A stretch of 32,378 nt of DNA, from contig NZ_JAELTO010000047.1 of assembly GCF_016428875.1 (NCBI RefSeq), positions 1 to 32,378 of the forward strand. The letters run 5' to 3'. Source of the DNA: Xylophilus sp. ASV27. Its GTDB lineage: Bacteria > Pseudomonadota > Gammaproteobacteria > Burkholderiales > Burkholderiaceae_C. How positions within the stretch are numbered: the first letter of the stretch is position 1; the number at the start of each line of letters is the position of its first letter. Positions 1 through 10,548 of this stretch are shown here, in pieces. Under the pieces are notes generated by a model that was given only the letters and a program-made list of their open reading frames with translations, was not told the origin of the DNA and made no database searches. The translations under genes were made by a program, and so were the position numbers.

Positions 1-78
<78 letters not shown>

Positions 79-143
79 TCCCACAGCAGCACCATGGAAA
101 AGCCGAATATCACCCAGAGGATGGTGCGACGGATGTCGTTCAT
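79..143 (-). CDS. yidC: membrane protein insertase YidC, N-terminal fragment cut by contig end
   Basis: Only the first 21 codons are present; the minus strand reads MNDIRRTILWVIFGFSMVLL followed by W and then the adapter. This matches the beginning of proteobacterial YidC (a short polar N-terminus, then the first hydrophobic segment). YidC inserts proteins into the inner membrane, alone or with SecYEG. The ATG (143-141) overlaps the TGA of yidD as ATGA, so the two are translationally coupled. The truncation is due to the contig end. The identification rests on this short sequence plus its position behind rpmH-rnpA-yidD, the standard order. Confidence 0.9.
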
Positions 144-415
144 GAAGAAGTCTTCTTTTGGGAGGAAGTGAAGCGCGGCCCGGAGAACAGGCGCGGCGGT
201 GCGTCGGGCACCGGGTCGCAGCCGCCCTCGCACCAGGGCTGGCAGCGGGCGATGCGCCTGAGCGTCAGGTAGCTGCCGGCGGCCGCGCCGTGGCGCTCCA
301 GCGCCTGCAGCGCATAGGCGGAACAGGTCGGTTCGAAACGGCAAGCGTTGCCCAGCCACGGGCTCAGCAGCAGCCGGTAGCCGCGCACCGCGGCCATGAG
401 CAGCCGGCGCATCAT
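140..415 (-). CDS. yidD: membrane protein insertion efficiency factor YidD
   Basis: A 91-residue protein of the YidD family. These are small, amphipathic, membrane-associated proteins that assist YidC-dependent insertion. It shows the typical N-terminus with a hydrophobic and arginine stretch (RGYRLLLSPWLG), the conserved CRFEPTCSAYA block around residues 25-35 and the later cysteine-rich segment RCQPWCEGGCDP, all family hallmarks. The serine/lysine tail is poorly conserved in the family. It overlaps rnpA upstream (ATGA at 415-412) and yidC downstream (ATGA at 143-140), so rnpA, yidD and yidC form one coupled translation unit. Two adjacent ATGs (415 and 412) could each be the start; the first is used here. 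Confidence 0.95.
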   Translation of the reverse strand: MMRRLLMAAVRGYRLLLSPWLGNACRFEPTCSAYALQALERHGAAAGSYLTLRRIARCQPWCEGGCDPVPDAPPRLFSGPRFTSSQKKTSS

Positions 416-834
416 GCGGTCGCCGCTTCTGCCGCCGCCGGCGCCCGGGTCACGCGGCCGAGCAACTGCTGCAGCTCGGCCCGCACCGCGCGCTTCAAAG
501 CGTCGGAACTGGCACTGACGAACCGGGCGCGGTCGAACGTGCTGCGCAGGCGCACCACATAGGCGGCCCGCGGCAGGTGCTCGCCGGCCTGGCCGCCGAC
601 GGCGTAGATCTGGCGCTTGATCGCGTTGCGCGTGACCGCGCGGCGCGCCCAGCGCTTGGGCACGAGCGCACCGAGCCAGACGTCGTCCTGCGGAGCGAAG
701 AGAGGGGTCGCGAGCGCCGCGGCGTCCACCGGCGCGCCGGGCACCAGACGGTGCAGCGCGAAATGCGGGGTGCGCGACACGATGCCGCCGGCCAGCACGG
801 CCTGGAACTGCGGACGGGTCTTCAGACGCTGCAC
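412..834 (-). CDS. rnpA: ribonuclease P protein component
   Basis: A 140-residue basic protein that binds the RNase P RNA and helps 5' maturation of tRNAs. The start chosen is GTG at 834-832, giving VQRLKTRPQFQAVLAGG, which fits the family N-terminus; a GAGGA Shine-Dalgarno lies about 7 nt upstream. A longer frame opens at an ATG at 879 but would add 15 residues unlike the family. The conserved RNR-like basic helix is at residues 60-76 (KRWARRAVTRNAIKRQ), the site that contacts pre-tRNA and RNase P RNA. The gene lies 161 bp behind rpmH in the same direction and overlaps yidD by 4 nt, so it is probably co-transcribed from the rpmH promoter. Confidence 0.95.
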   Translation of the reverse strand: MQRLKTRPQFQAVLAGGIVSRTPHFALHRLVPGAPVDAAALATPLFAPQDDVWLGALVPKRWARRAVTRNAIKRQIYAVGGQAGEHLPRAAYVVRLRSTFDRARFVSASSDALKRAVRAELQQLLGRVTRAPAAAEAATA

Positions 835-995
835 GCCATCATCCTCGCCGGACGGACGGGCGAAACCATGCGGCGGCATCTGCGGGACGCACCGGCGGCA
901 GACCGGAAAAGGTGGGGCCAGGGGAGAACGGGGAAGAAATCTTGGCGAGCGGTTCGGCCGGGGCCGCGCCGCGCAGCAGATCTGTCCGCCCGCCC

Positions 996-1130
996 TCAGA
1001 CGGCGAGGCGCTTGCGGCCCTTGGCGCGGCGCGCGTTGATGACGGCGCGGCCGCCACGGGTCTTCATGCGGACGAGGAAACCGTGGGTGCGGGCGCGACG
1101 GATCTTGGAAGGCTGGTAGGTACGCTTCAT
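996..1130 (-). CDS. rpmH: 50S ribosomal protein L34
   Basis: A 44-residue, very basic protein starting [18 protein letters not shown] and ending GRKRLAV, essentially the universal L34 sequence; it is complete and of normal length. It is a structural protein of the large ribosomal subunit. A GAGGAA Shine-Dalgarno lies just upstream of the ATG at 1130-1128. In its 5' leader a perfect 7-bp hairpin (CCCTGAA/TTCAGGG, 1173-1191) lies between promoter and start; its role is unknown. The gene is first in the leftward rpmH-rnpA-yidD-yidC block, divergent from dnaA, as in most proteobacteria. Confidence 0.98.
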   Translation of the reverse strand: MKRTYQPSKIRRARTHGFLVRMKTRGGRAVINARRAKGRKRLAV

Positions 1131-1200
1131 GGCAAATTCCTCGGGAAAGCTGCGGGGTTACAGTGGTATGGCCCCTGAACGCTTTTCAGGGAAACCCATG

Positions 1201-1229
1201 ATTATCATCAACTTGGCAGCGCATGGCAA
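1201..1229 (-). promoter_or_regulatory. probable sigma-70 promoter of rpmH
   Basis: On the minus strand, TTGCCA (1229-1224) and GATAAT (1206-1201) are separated by exactly 17 bp. The -10 hexamer is one base from consensus and the -35 is two bases from consensus. It faces rpmH, 71 bp ahead of its ATG. Confidence 0.7.
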
Positions 1230-1283
1230 TGCTTGGGCCCGCGCGGCGGTAGGTTACAGGCAGCCTCCCGGTTCCGGGCCGGC

Positions 1284-1312
1284 TTGTGGACAAGGTCTTG
1301 ATAATTTAGAAT
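1284..1312 (+). promoter_or_regulatory. probable dnaA promoter overlapped by a DnaA box
   Basis: TTGTGG (1284-1289) and TAGAAT (1307-1312) are separated by 17 bp and lie 69 bp before the dnaA ATG. TGTGGACAA (1285-1293, reverse complement TTGTCCACA) is a one-mismatch DnaA box covering the -35 hexamer. DnaA binding there would block the promoter, the usual autorepression arrangement. The autorepression is inferred. Confidence 0.6.
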
Positions 1313-1333
1313 CCCCGGCTTTCGCCCCCGTGC

Positions 1334-1342
1334 CTATCCACA
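1334..1342 (+). promoter_or_regulatory. DnaA box in dnaA leader
   Basis: CTATCCACA differs from the consensus TTATCCACA at one base. It lies between the predicted dnaA promoter and the ATG. With the box at 1285-1293 it is the only good box I see in the rpmH-dnaA gap (1131-1381), and no AT-rich triplet array accompanies them. Confidence 0.55.
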
Positions 1343-1381
1343 CCGGCACCGCCTCTCCCAAACCCTCCTTATTACTCCTAC

Positions 1382-2815
1382 ATGACCGAGGGATTCCCCC
1401 CCGGCGCCGGCCCCGGCGCCCCTGACGACGCAGGCCAGAGCCTGTGGCAGGTCTGCATAGAGCAACTGGCGCAGGAGCTGCCGGAGCAGCAGTTCAACAC
1501 CTGGATCAAGCCCCTGGTGGCCCAGGTGACCGAAGACCTCTCGCGCGTCACCCTGTTCGTCGGCAACCGTTTCAAGCTCGACTGGATCCGCGCCCAGTAC
1601 GCCGGCCGCATCGCCCAGACGCTGGAGCGCATCTACGGCCAGCCGGTCGCGCTCGAGTTAGCCCTCACTCAGCGTGAAGCGCCTGTGCGCACGAGCATTT
1701 CTCCCGCATTGCCGACGGCCGCCCAGGCGGCCGCCGCAGCGCCCGCGCAGCCCGAGCCGGCGGCCCTGGGCGACGACAGCGCGCCGGCGGCGTTCAAGAA
1801 CCGCCTGAATGCCGCGCTGACCTTCGACACGCTGGTGGAAGGCACGGCCAACCGCATGGCGCGCGCCGCAGCCATGCACGTGGCCGGCATGCCGGGCCAC
1901 CTGTACAACCCGCTGTTCATCTATGGCGGCGTCGGCCTGGGCAAGACCCACCTGGTGCACGCGGTGGGCAACAAGCTGCTGGCCGACCGGCCTGACGCCA
2001 AAGTTCTCTACATCCATGCCGAGCAGTTCGTGTCGGATGTGGTCAAGGCCTACCAGCGCAAGACTTTCGATGAGTTCAAGGAGCGCTACCACTCGCTCGA
2101 CCTGCTGCTGATCGACGACGTGCAGTTCTTCGCCAACAAGGACCGCACGCAGGAGGAATTCTTTAACGCCTTCGAGGCGCTGCTGGCCAAGAAGAGCCAC
2201 ATCGTGATGACCTCGGACACCTACCCCAAGGGCCTGGCCGACATCCACGAGCGCCTGGTGTCGCGCTTCGATTCCGGCCTGACGGTGGCGATCGAGCCGC
2301 CCGAGCTGGAGATGCGCGTGGCCATCCTGATCAACAAGGCGCGCTCCGAAGCCGCCGAGATGCCAGAGGAGGTCGCCTTCTTCGTCGCCAAGAACGTGCG
2401 CTCCAACGTGCGCGAACTCGAAGGCGCGCTGCGCAAGATCCTGGCCTATTCGCGCTTCAACCAGAAGGACATCTCGATCCAGCTCGCGCGCGAAGCCCTG
2501 CGCGACCTGCTGTCGATCCAGAACCGGCAGATCGGTGTGGAAAACATCCAGAAGACGGTGGCCGACTACTACAAGATCAAGGTGGCCGACATGTACAGCA
2601 AGAAGCGCCCGGCCAGCATCGCGCGGCCGCGCCAGATTGCCATGTACCTGGCCAAGGAGCTGACGCAGAAGAGCCTGCCCGAGATCGGCGAGCTGTTCGG
2701 CGGGCGCGACCACACCACGGTGCTGCACGCGGTGCGCAAGATCGCCGCCGAGCGCCAGCAGCTCACCGAGCTGAACCAGCAACTGCACGTGCTGGAGCAG
2801 ACGCTCAAGGGCTAG
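1382..2815 (+). CDS. dnaA: chromosomal replication initiator DnaA
   Basis: A 477-residue AAA+ ATPase that binds DnaA boxes, opens the origin and loads DnaB. Domain I (about residues 18-100, with the [13 protein letters not shown] motif) is followed by an Ala/Pro-rich linker to about residue 140 and the AAA+ domain. Walker A is GGVGLGKTH at 182-190 and Walker B is LLLIDD with D245 and D246. The C-terminal DNA-binding domain carries the signature [10 protein letters not shown] from 441, which contacts the DnaA box. Length is normal. I see no clear Shine-Dalgarno before the ATG at 1382. dnaN and gyrB follow on the same strand. Confidence 0.98.
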   Translation: MTEGFPPGAGPGAPDDAGQSLWQVCIEQLAQELPEQQFNTWIKPLVAQVTEDLSRVTLFVGNRFKLDWIRAQYAGRIAQTLERIYGQPVALELALTQREAPVRTSISPALPTAAQAAAAAPAQPEPAALGDDSAPAAFKNRLNAALTFDTLVEGTANRMARAAAMHVAGMPGHLYNPLFIYGGVGLGKTHLVHAVGNKLLADRPDAKVLYIHAEQFVSDVVKAYQRKTFDEFKERYHSLDLLLIDDVQFFANKDRTQEEFFNAFEALLAKKSHIVMTSDTYPKGLADIHERLVSRFDSGLTVAIEPPELEMRVAILINKARSEAAEMPEEVAFFVAKNVRSNVRELEGALRKILAYSRFNQKDISIQLAREALRDLLSIQNRQIGVENIQKTVADYYKIKVADMYSKKRPASIARPRQIAMYLAKELTQKSLPEIGELFGGRDHTTVLHAVRKIAAERQQLTELNQQLHVLEQTLKG

Positions 2816-2935
2816 GTCTGCCGCCTATGCGGACCGACCCGAAACCACCCCTGAAACCGGCGAAAATGCCGGATGGTCCCCGCGCAGCGCGGGCGCCGCA
2901 TCCCATCGACAACGCATTCTGGAGAAGAGGTTGAC

Positions 2936-4057
2936 ATGATCGTCCTGAAGGCCACCCAAGAAACGCTGCTCTCGGCTCTGCAAGCGGTGGCGGGCATCGT
3001 GGAGCGGCGGCACACGCTGCCCATCCTCGCCAACGTGCTGATCCGCAAGACCGGCCCGCAGGTGCAGCTCACGACCAGCGACCTCGAGATCCAGATCCGC
3101 ACCGTGGCTCCGCTCGGCGGCGATGAGGGCAGCTTCGCCACCACCATCGGCGCGCGCAAGCTGATCGACATCCTGCGCACCCTGCCGGCGGACCAGACCG
3201 TGTCGCTCGAATCCACCGGCGGCAAGCTGGTGCTCAAGGGCGGCAAGAGCCGCTTCACGCTGCAGTCGCTGCCGGCGGAGGACTTCCCGCTGGTGCAGGA
3301 GGCGGCCAATTTCGGCCCGGCCTTCAGCGTGCCGCAGAAGACGCTCAAGAGCCTGCTGGGCCAGGTGTCGTTCTCGATGGCGGTGCACGACATCCGCTAC
3401 TACCTCAACGGCATCCTGTTCGTGGCCGAGGGCAAGACCCTGTCGCTGGTGGCGACCGACGGCCACCGCCTGGCGTTTGCCTCGGCCCAGCTCGACGTGG
3501 AAGTGCCCAAGCAGGAGGTGATCCTGCCGCGCAAGACCGTGCTGGAGCTGCAGCGCCTGCTGAGCGACGCCGGCGACGCCGAGAACCCGCCGCGCATCGA
3601 GATGCAGTTCGCCAGCAACCAGGCCAAGTTCGGCTTCGGCGGCATGGAGTTCGTCACCAAGCTGGTCGAGGGCAAGTTCCCCGACTACAACCGCGTGATC
3701 CCCAAGAACCACAAGAACAGCGTCACTTTGGGCCGCGCGCCGCTGCTGGGCAGCCTGCAGCGCACCGCCATCCTGACCAGCGAGAAGTTCAAGGGCGTGC
3801 GCCTGAACCTGGAGCCGGGCACGCTGCGCGTGGCCAGCAACAACGCCGAGCAGGAAGAGGCGCAGGACGAACTCGACATCGACTACGGTGGCGACACCAT
3901 CGAGATTGGCTTCAACGTGACCTACCTGATCGATGCCCTGGCCAACATGTCGCAGGACATGGTGACCCTCGAACTCGCCGACTCCAACAGCTCCGCGCTG
4001 CTGACCATCCCCGAGAACGCCGACTTCAAGTACGTCGTGATGCCGATGCGGATCTGA
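2936..4057 (+). CDS. dnaN: DNA polymerase III sliding clamp (beta subunit)
   Basis: A 373-residue clamp that encircles DNA and tethers polymerase III; normal length for beta. The start is the ATG at 2936 (MIVLKATQETLLSALQ), preceded by a GAAGAGG Shine-Dalgarno at 5-nt spacing; an in-frame ATG at 2873 would add 21 non-family residues. Recognisable blocks are the N-terminal domain (ERRHTLPILANVLI), the middle SFSMAVHDIRYYLNGILF and VATDGHRLAF segments, and the C-terminal YVVMPMRI, which forms part of the peptide-binding pocket. It lies 120 bp behind dnaA, probably in the same operon. A palindromic repeat follows 30 bp after its stop. Confidence 0.98.
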   Translation: MIVLKATQETLLSALQAVAGIVERRHTLPILANVLIRKTGPQVQLTTSDLEIQIRTVAPLGGDEGSFATTIGARKLIDILRTLPADQTVSLESTGGKLVLKGGKSRFTLQSLPAEDFPLVQEAANFGPAFSVPQKTLKSLLGQVSFSMAVHDIRYYLNGILFVAEGKTLSLVATDGHRLAFASAQLDVEVPKQEVILPRKTVLELQRLLSDAGDAENPPRIEMQFASNQAKFGFGGMEFVTKLVEGKFPDYNRVIPKNHKNSVTLGRAPLLGSLQRTAILTSEKFKGVRLNLEPGTLRVASNNAEQEEAQDELDIDYGGDTIEIGFNVTYLIDALANMSQDMVTLELADSNSSALLTIPENADFKYVVMPMRI

Positions 4058-4085
4058 GATCCCCCGCACCTGCAGGCGATGACGA

Positions 4086-6818
<2,733 letters not shown>

Positions 6819-7005
6819 TCTTGTGCGCTCTCGCTAATCGTGCAAAGCGAATGCTTTTGAAATGGCCTCACGTGTATTTGCTGAGCGTTGATGTTGAGGT
6901 CTGCTCTGGAGCTGTAGGCCTATACCACGGAATGGGATGCGGCCGTCGTGATAGCGCCCCCGAGTCAAAACGAGTCAGAGGATCTGTGGTCCCATAGCAG
7001 CCGGA

Positions 7006-7971
7006 CTACATTTTTTCGATCTTGAACTCGGTGACCAAACGCGATTCCCGCTTGATCTCGGACTCCTGGAATTTTCTCAGGACATCCGCATTGCCCAAGA
7101 AGGCGTTGAAATTGTTCCTGTCCAGATATTCTTTGCTTTCCGCATCGTCATAGATGGACAGCAGGGTCTTTTCCAACACATCCCGCACGTTCCTTGGCGT
7201 GGACTTTGGGGCAAAAACACCCCACCACGCGACCTGGAAGAAGTCCTTGTATCCAAGTTCCTGCAAGGTGGGCGTGTCAGGCAGTAAGGACATCCGCTTC
7301 TCCGATGTGACCGCCAGTAGACGGACCTTGCCGGCCTGTACGAGCGGTAGTGCTGCGCTGAGTTCGACGATGGTGAAATCGACCTGCCCGCCCGCAACGT
7401 CTGCAACGGCCGGAGCGGCCCCCTTGTACGAGATCAACGTGGCCTTTCCGCCCGCTATCGACAACAGCCATTCGGTCGCAATGTTGTAGGTGGCACTGCC
7501 GCTGGCATAGTTCAGCTTGCTAGGGCGAGACTTCGTATCGTTCAGCAGTTCCGTCGCGGTCTTGAAGGGCGAGTTGACTGGCACGAAGAGTCCCATCGGG
7601 GAATAGGCCACTCGGGCGACCGGCATCAGGTCGACCAGGGGGTCGTAGGGCAGCTTGTTGTAGAGCGCCACGTTGGTGGTCACCGGCCCGTTGGCCGCCC
7701 AAAGCAACGTATACCCGTCGGCCGGCGAGCCGATGACGGTCTGCACTGCGATGATGGCATTGCCGCCCGCCTTGTTCTCGACCACAACCGGCTGCTTCAG
7801 AGCACCTTCCAGGCGCCTGGCGGTGTATCGGGCCACAGTATCCGTCCCGGATCCCGGCGGATAGGGCACTACGAGCCTGATGGGCTTGTCGGGAAAGGCC
7901 CCCTGCGCCTGCGTGGTCAGGGCCGCAGTTGCCATTGCAAAACCGGCCATCGTGTTGATGAACCACTTCAT
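7006..7971 (-). CDS. Bug-family periplasmic solute receptor (tripartite tricarboxylate transporter type)
   Basis: A 321-residue protein with a signal peptide (MKWFINTMAGFAMATAALTT, cleavage probably after AQA) followed by the Bug/TctC core: FPDKPIRLVVPYPPGSGTD, then ENKAGGNAIIA, then VPVNSPFKT, and a Venus-flytrap fold. These proteins capture organic acids in the periplasm, but the bound ligand cannot be read from sequence. The start at 7971 is chosen because a GGGAGA Shine-Dalgarno lies 5 nt upstream, inside a possible longer frame starting at 7983. It is the last gene of the leftward tetR-crotonase-oxidoreductase operon (34-bp gap), so its ligand may be the substrate of that pathway. No TctA/TctB membrane genes are nearby; orphan Bug genes are common in Burkholderiales. 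Confidence 0.9.
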   Translation of the reverse strand: MKWFINTMAGFAMATAALTTQAQGAFPDKPIRLVVPYPPGSGTDTVARYTARRLEGALKQPVVVENKAGGNAIIAVQTVIGSPADGYTLLWAANGPVTTNVALYNKLPYDPLVDLMPVARVAYSPMGLFVPVNSPFKTATELLNDTKSRPSKLNYASGSATYNIATEWLLSIAGGKATLISYKGAAPAVADVAGGQVDFTIVELSAALPLVQAGKVRLLAVTSEKRMSLLPDTPTLQELGYKDFFQVAWWGVFAPKSTPRNVRDVLEKTLLSIYDDAESKEYLDRNNFNAFLGNADVLRKFQESEIKRESRLVTEFKIEKM

Positions 7972-8005
7972 GACGTCTCCCATAGGTTGATGAATGCTGG
8001 CATGC

Positions 8006-9001
8006 TCAAGGATTTAGAACGCACCGGCCGATGACGCTCTGATTGCTGATGGCAGCGAGTGCTTCCCGGAAATCAGCGAGGGGATGGGCCTGCTGGGTAT
8101 GGGGCCGCAGCCAGCCGCCCGCGGCCCAGCCCAGCATCTCGTCGAAGGCTTCGCGTACCTGCGCCTCCATGCCGGGCGGAGGCAGTTGGCGTGCCCAGCC
8201 CATGTAATAGCCCCAGTAGATGCCAATGACGGTGATGTTCTTCACCAAAACCAGGTTGGCCGGCACCGAGGGGACGGTTCCGCCTGCGAAGCCCATGGGG
8301 ATGATCCGGCCGTCGGGCGCGATGCAGCGCAGGGACTCGTCGAAGGTGCTGCCCCCCACGGGATCGAAAATCACGTCGGCTCCGCGACCACCCGTCGCTG
8401 CAAGCACCTGCTCGCGGAAGCCTCCGTTGCGGTAGTTGATGCAGAGGTCGGCACCATGGTCGGCGGCGGCCGCAAGCTTCTGTTCGCTGCTGGCGCTGGC
8501 GATCACCAGGGCGCCCAGCAGCTTGCCGATTTCGATGGCGGCCAGGCCGCTGCCACCGGCAGCACCGTGCACTAACAGGATCTCGCCGGGCTGCAGCCGG
8601 GCACGCCACTTGAGCGCGCAATAGGCGGTCGCATAGATCGTCGGGAAATGCACGGCGGCATCGAAATCAACCGTATCGGGCAACGCGAAGACATTGTTTT
8701 GCGTCACGACCACTTCCTCGCCGAACCCCCCCTTGCGTACCCCCGCGACCACCCGATCCCCAGCACGGAAGCGATCCGCACCGGCGCCGCTTTCCAGCAC
8801 CACGCCGGCCACCTCAGTACCTGGCGTGAATGGCGGCTCCCAACGGTTCTGGTGCTTGCCCTCGATGACCAGCAGATTGGCGAAACTGACGCCCGCCGCA
8901 TGCACGCGAATGCGTACCCCGTAGGGGCAGAGCTCCGGGCGCGGAACGTCTTCCAGTGCGGCGTGGTCGAGCCCGAACCGCCTGACAACGACCGCCTTCA
9001 T
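8006..9001 (-). CDS. NADPH:quinone oxidoreductase-like MDR-family enzyme
   Basis: A 331-residue medium-chain dehydrogenase/reductase of the zinc-free quinone oxidoreductase branch. The GroES-like N-terminal half includes PFTPGTEVAGVV (57-68) and GDRVVAGV (81-88). The NAD(P)-binding Rossmann half has the glycine motif HGAAGGSG (145-152). The cysteine/histidine set of zinc-dependent alcohol dehydrogenases is absent. The start ATG (9001-8999) overlaps the upstream crotonase stop as ATGA. Family members reduce quinones, enones or enoyl thioesters; in this operon an enoyl-CoA-related reductase step is plausible but unproven. A longer open frame extends upstream to 9598, but it only overlies the crotonase gene. 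Confidence 0.9.
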   Translation of the reverse strand: MKAVVVRRFGLDHAALEDVPRPELCPYGVRIRVHAAGVSFANLLVIEGKHQNRWEPPFTPGTEVAGVVLESGAGADRFRAGDRVVAGVRKGGFGEEVVVTQNNVFALPDTVDFDAAVHFPTIYATAYCALKWRARLQPGEILLVHGAAGGSGLAAIEIGKLLGALVIASASSEQKLAAAADHGADLCINYRNGGFREQVLAATGGRGADVIFDPVGGSTFDESLRCIAPDGRIIPMGFAGGTVPSVPANLVLVKNITVIGIYWGYYMGWARQLPPPGMEAQVREAFDEMLGWAAGGWLRPHTQQAHPLADFREALAAISNQSVIGRCVLNP

Positions 9002-9756
9002 GGCAGGGCCCCGTGGCGGCCACTGCCGGCGGCAAAGCGCACGGCACCGACCATGGCCTCCTGCTCCTTGGCCTGAGTGGCAAGCAGATCTTCCGCGGCC
9101 AGGGCATCCGCCAGCGACATCCCTCCCTGTCCATAGACGGACATGCGGTCCGACCGCATAGCGATCTGCGGGAATTCGCACATGGCCAGGGCCAGCGCCT
9201 CCGCTTCCGCGCGGGCCTTTCCGTCCTCCACCAGACGGTTGGCGAGGCCCATGGCGAGGGCTTCCTCCGCGTCCACCAATCGCGCGGTGAGCAGCATGTC
9301 CAGTGCGCGGCTCATGCCGATGAGCCGGGGTAGCCGTACGGTAGTACCGTCGCTCATCGGCACACCCCACCGGCGGGACAGCACAGCAAAGGTGGCCGAG
9401 CGTTCGGCCACGCGGAGGTCGCACCAAAGGGCCAGCCCCAGCCCACCGGCGCATGCGTGCCCAGCGACGGCGGCGATCACCGGTTTGGCGAGTGGCCGCG
9501 AAAACGGGCCATGCTCGCCGGCCCACGCCTCGTAGACGGCACCGGACGCCAGTTCCTTGAGGTCGGCACCGGCGCAGAAAGCACCGCCGGACCCGCACAG
9601 AACCGCCACGCGCGCCGCCTCATCACGTTCGAAGGCGCGCAGGGCTGTGCCAAGCGCTGCGGTGGTTTCCAGGTCCAGCGCGTTCCTTACCTCAGGCCGG
9701 TTGATGACGATGGTGGTGACCGGGCCGGCCTTCTCAACAAGCACTGTCCGGGTCAT
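8998..9756 (-). CDS. enoyl-CoA hydratase/isomerase (crotonase) family protein
   Basis: A 252-residue crotonase-fold protein. The oxyanion-hole segments are present: GAFCAGADLKEL near residue 60 and GHACAGGLGLALWCDLRVA near residue 100. The two glutamates used for hydration by classical enoyl-CoA hydratases do not line up: the segment is LSRRWGVPMSDGTTVRLPRL where hydratases have PE-x(n)-PGAGGTQRL, and the second Glu position holds Asp (ALDMLLT). So the fold is clear but simple hydratase activity is doubtful; isomerase or another acyl-CoA chemistry is possible. It overlaps tetR upstream and the oxidoreductase downstream by 4 nt each (ATGA), so the three are tightly coupled. Confidence 0.9.
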   Translation of the reverse strand: MTRTVLVEKAGPVTTIVINRPEVRNALDLETTAALGTALRAFERDEAARVAVLCGSGGAFCAGADLKELASGAVYEAWAGEHGPFSRPLAKPVIAAVAGHACAGGLGLALWCDLRVAERSATFAVLSRRWGVPMSDGTTVRLPRLIGMSRALDMLLTARLVDAEEALAMGLANRLVEDGKARAEAEALALAMCEFPQIAMRSDRMSVYGQGGMSLADALAAEDLLATQAKEQEAMVGAVRFAAGSGRHGALP

Positions 9757-10442
9757 GGTGCGGACTTGAGCACACGTTCGGGCAGAAAGGCGTGTACTGC
9801 GAAGCGCCCGATCTCCTCAGCCAGTTTCTTGCGGTCGGCGCTGGTCTCGCCGTCGCGGGGGTGGTACCAGCGCGAGGTCCAGTTGAGCGCACCCAGCAAC
9901 GGCTTGACGGCCACGCGGGCGTTGACGCGACGGAACTCGCCAGTCTTAACTCCTTCATTCAGCACACCCAGGTAGAGCTTTTCGTTGCCATCCCGCAGCG
10001 CGGTGATGCTGGCGATCTCGCGGCGCTCGTCCTCTGTGGTGCGGCCGCTCAGGTGCATTTCCAGGCCCTGCGCCGCGACACGCAGGTAGTCCAGGTGCTC
10101 CATCATCAGCAGCGTATGCGCAACGGCCATGCGCTCCAGCCGCTCCCGCGCCGGCCCTGGGCCGGTAGCGATACCCGCGATGGCCTCGCGCGTCAGCTCC
10201 ATCGCACGACGTTGCACGGCAAAGAACAGGCTGGTCTTGCTGCGAAAGTGGTAGTAGATGATGCCTTTGGAGGCGCCTCCATAGTTGTCGCTGACGTCGT
10301 CCAGCGACGCTCCCGCGAAACCGAGTTTCATGAAGACAGCGGCCGCGGCATCCAGGATGCCTAGCTGTTTCTCGTCTCCGACCGGGGTGCCGATCTGTTT
10401 TTTCCGACCCACGCTTTGATCTCCTGAACGTTGGGGCTTCAT
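9753..10442 (-). CDS. TetR/AcrR-family transcriptional regulator
   Basis: A 229-residue repressor-type protein. The N-terminal helix-turn-helix spans about residues 27-75 (ILDAAAAVFMKLGFAGASLD, then the recognition part ASKGIIYYHFRSKTSLF). The C-terminal half is a ligand-binding and dimerisation domain of TetR_C type, in which a tryptophan/tyrosine patch (NWTSRWYHP) recalls regulators of acyl-CoA catabolism such as KstR2/FadR-like proteins; this likeness is a weak inference. It is first in a leftward operon and divergent from the acyl-CoA dehydrogenase. The perfect 18-bp palindrome between the two divergent genes is its likely operator, and an acyl-CoA intermediate is the likely inducer. Confidence 0.92.
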   Translation of the reverse strand: MKPQRSGDQSVGRKKQIGTPVGDEKQLGILDAAAAVFMKLGFAGASLDDVSDNYGGASKGIIYYHFRSKTSLFFAVQRRAMELTREAIAGIATGPGPARERLERMAVAHTLLMMEHLDYLRVAAQGLEMHLSGRTTEDERREIASITALRDGNEKLYLGVLNEGVKTGEFRRVNARVAVKPLLGALNWTSRWYHPRDGETSADRKKLAEEIGRFAVHAFLPERVLKSAP

Positions 10443-10490
10443 CCTGGCACTGCGGAATAACCCGCTGGCGTAGTACCAAGGATGTACGCT

Positions 10491-10518
10491 AAATTAATGC
10501 TACTGCGCAGTAGCACAA
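10491..10518 (-). promoter_or_regulatory. TetR operator (18-bp palindrome) within a probable tetR promoter
   Basis: TGCTACTGCGCAGTAGCA at 10498-10515 is a perfect 18-bp palindrome in the 106-bp gap between tetR and the acyl-CoA dehydrogenase gene. On the minus strand a possible -35 TTGTGC (10518-10513) and -10 TAATTT (10496-10491) are 16 bp apart, so the palindrome fills the spacer and repressor would block polymerase. It lies 33 bp before the dehydrogenase ATG and so could control both operons. The palindrome is seen; its binding by this TetR is inferred. Confidence 0.75.
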
Positions 10519-10548
10519 TTTGTCCAGCACTTCTTTCTCACCGGCGCC

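Noticed and set aside
2816-2935. CCCGCGC/GCGCGGG inverted repeat in the dnaA-dnaN gap as a terminator.
   Set aside because: The loop would be a single base and no T-run follows; more likely chance pairing in GC-rich DNA.
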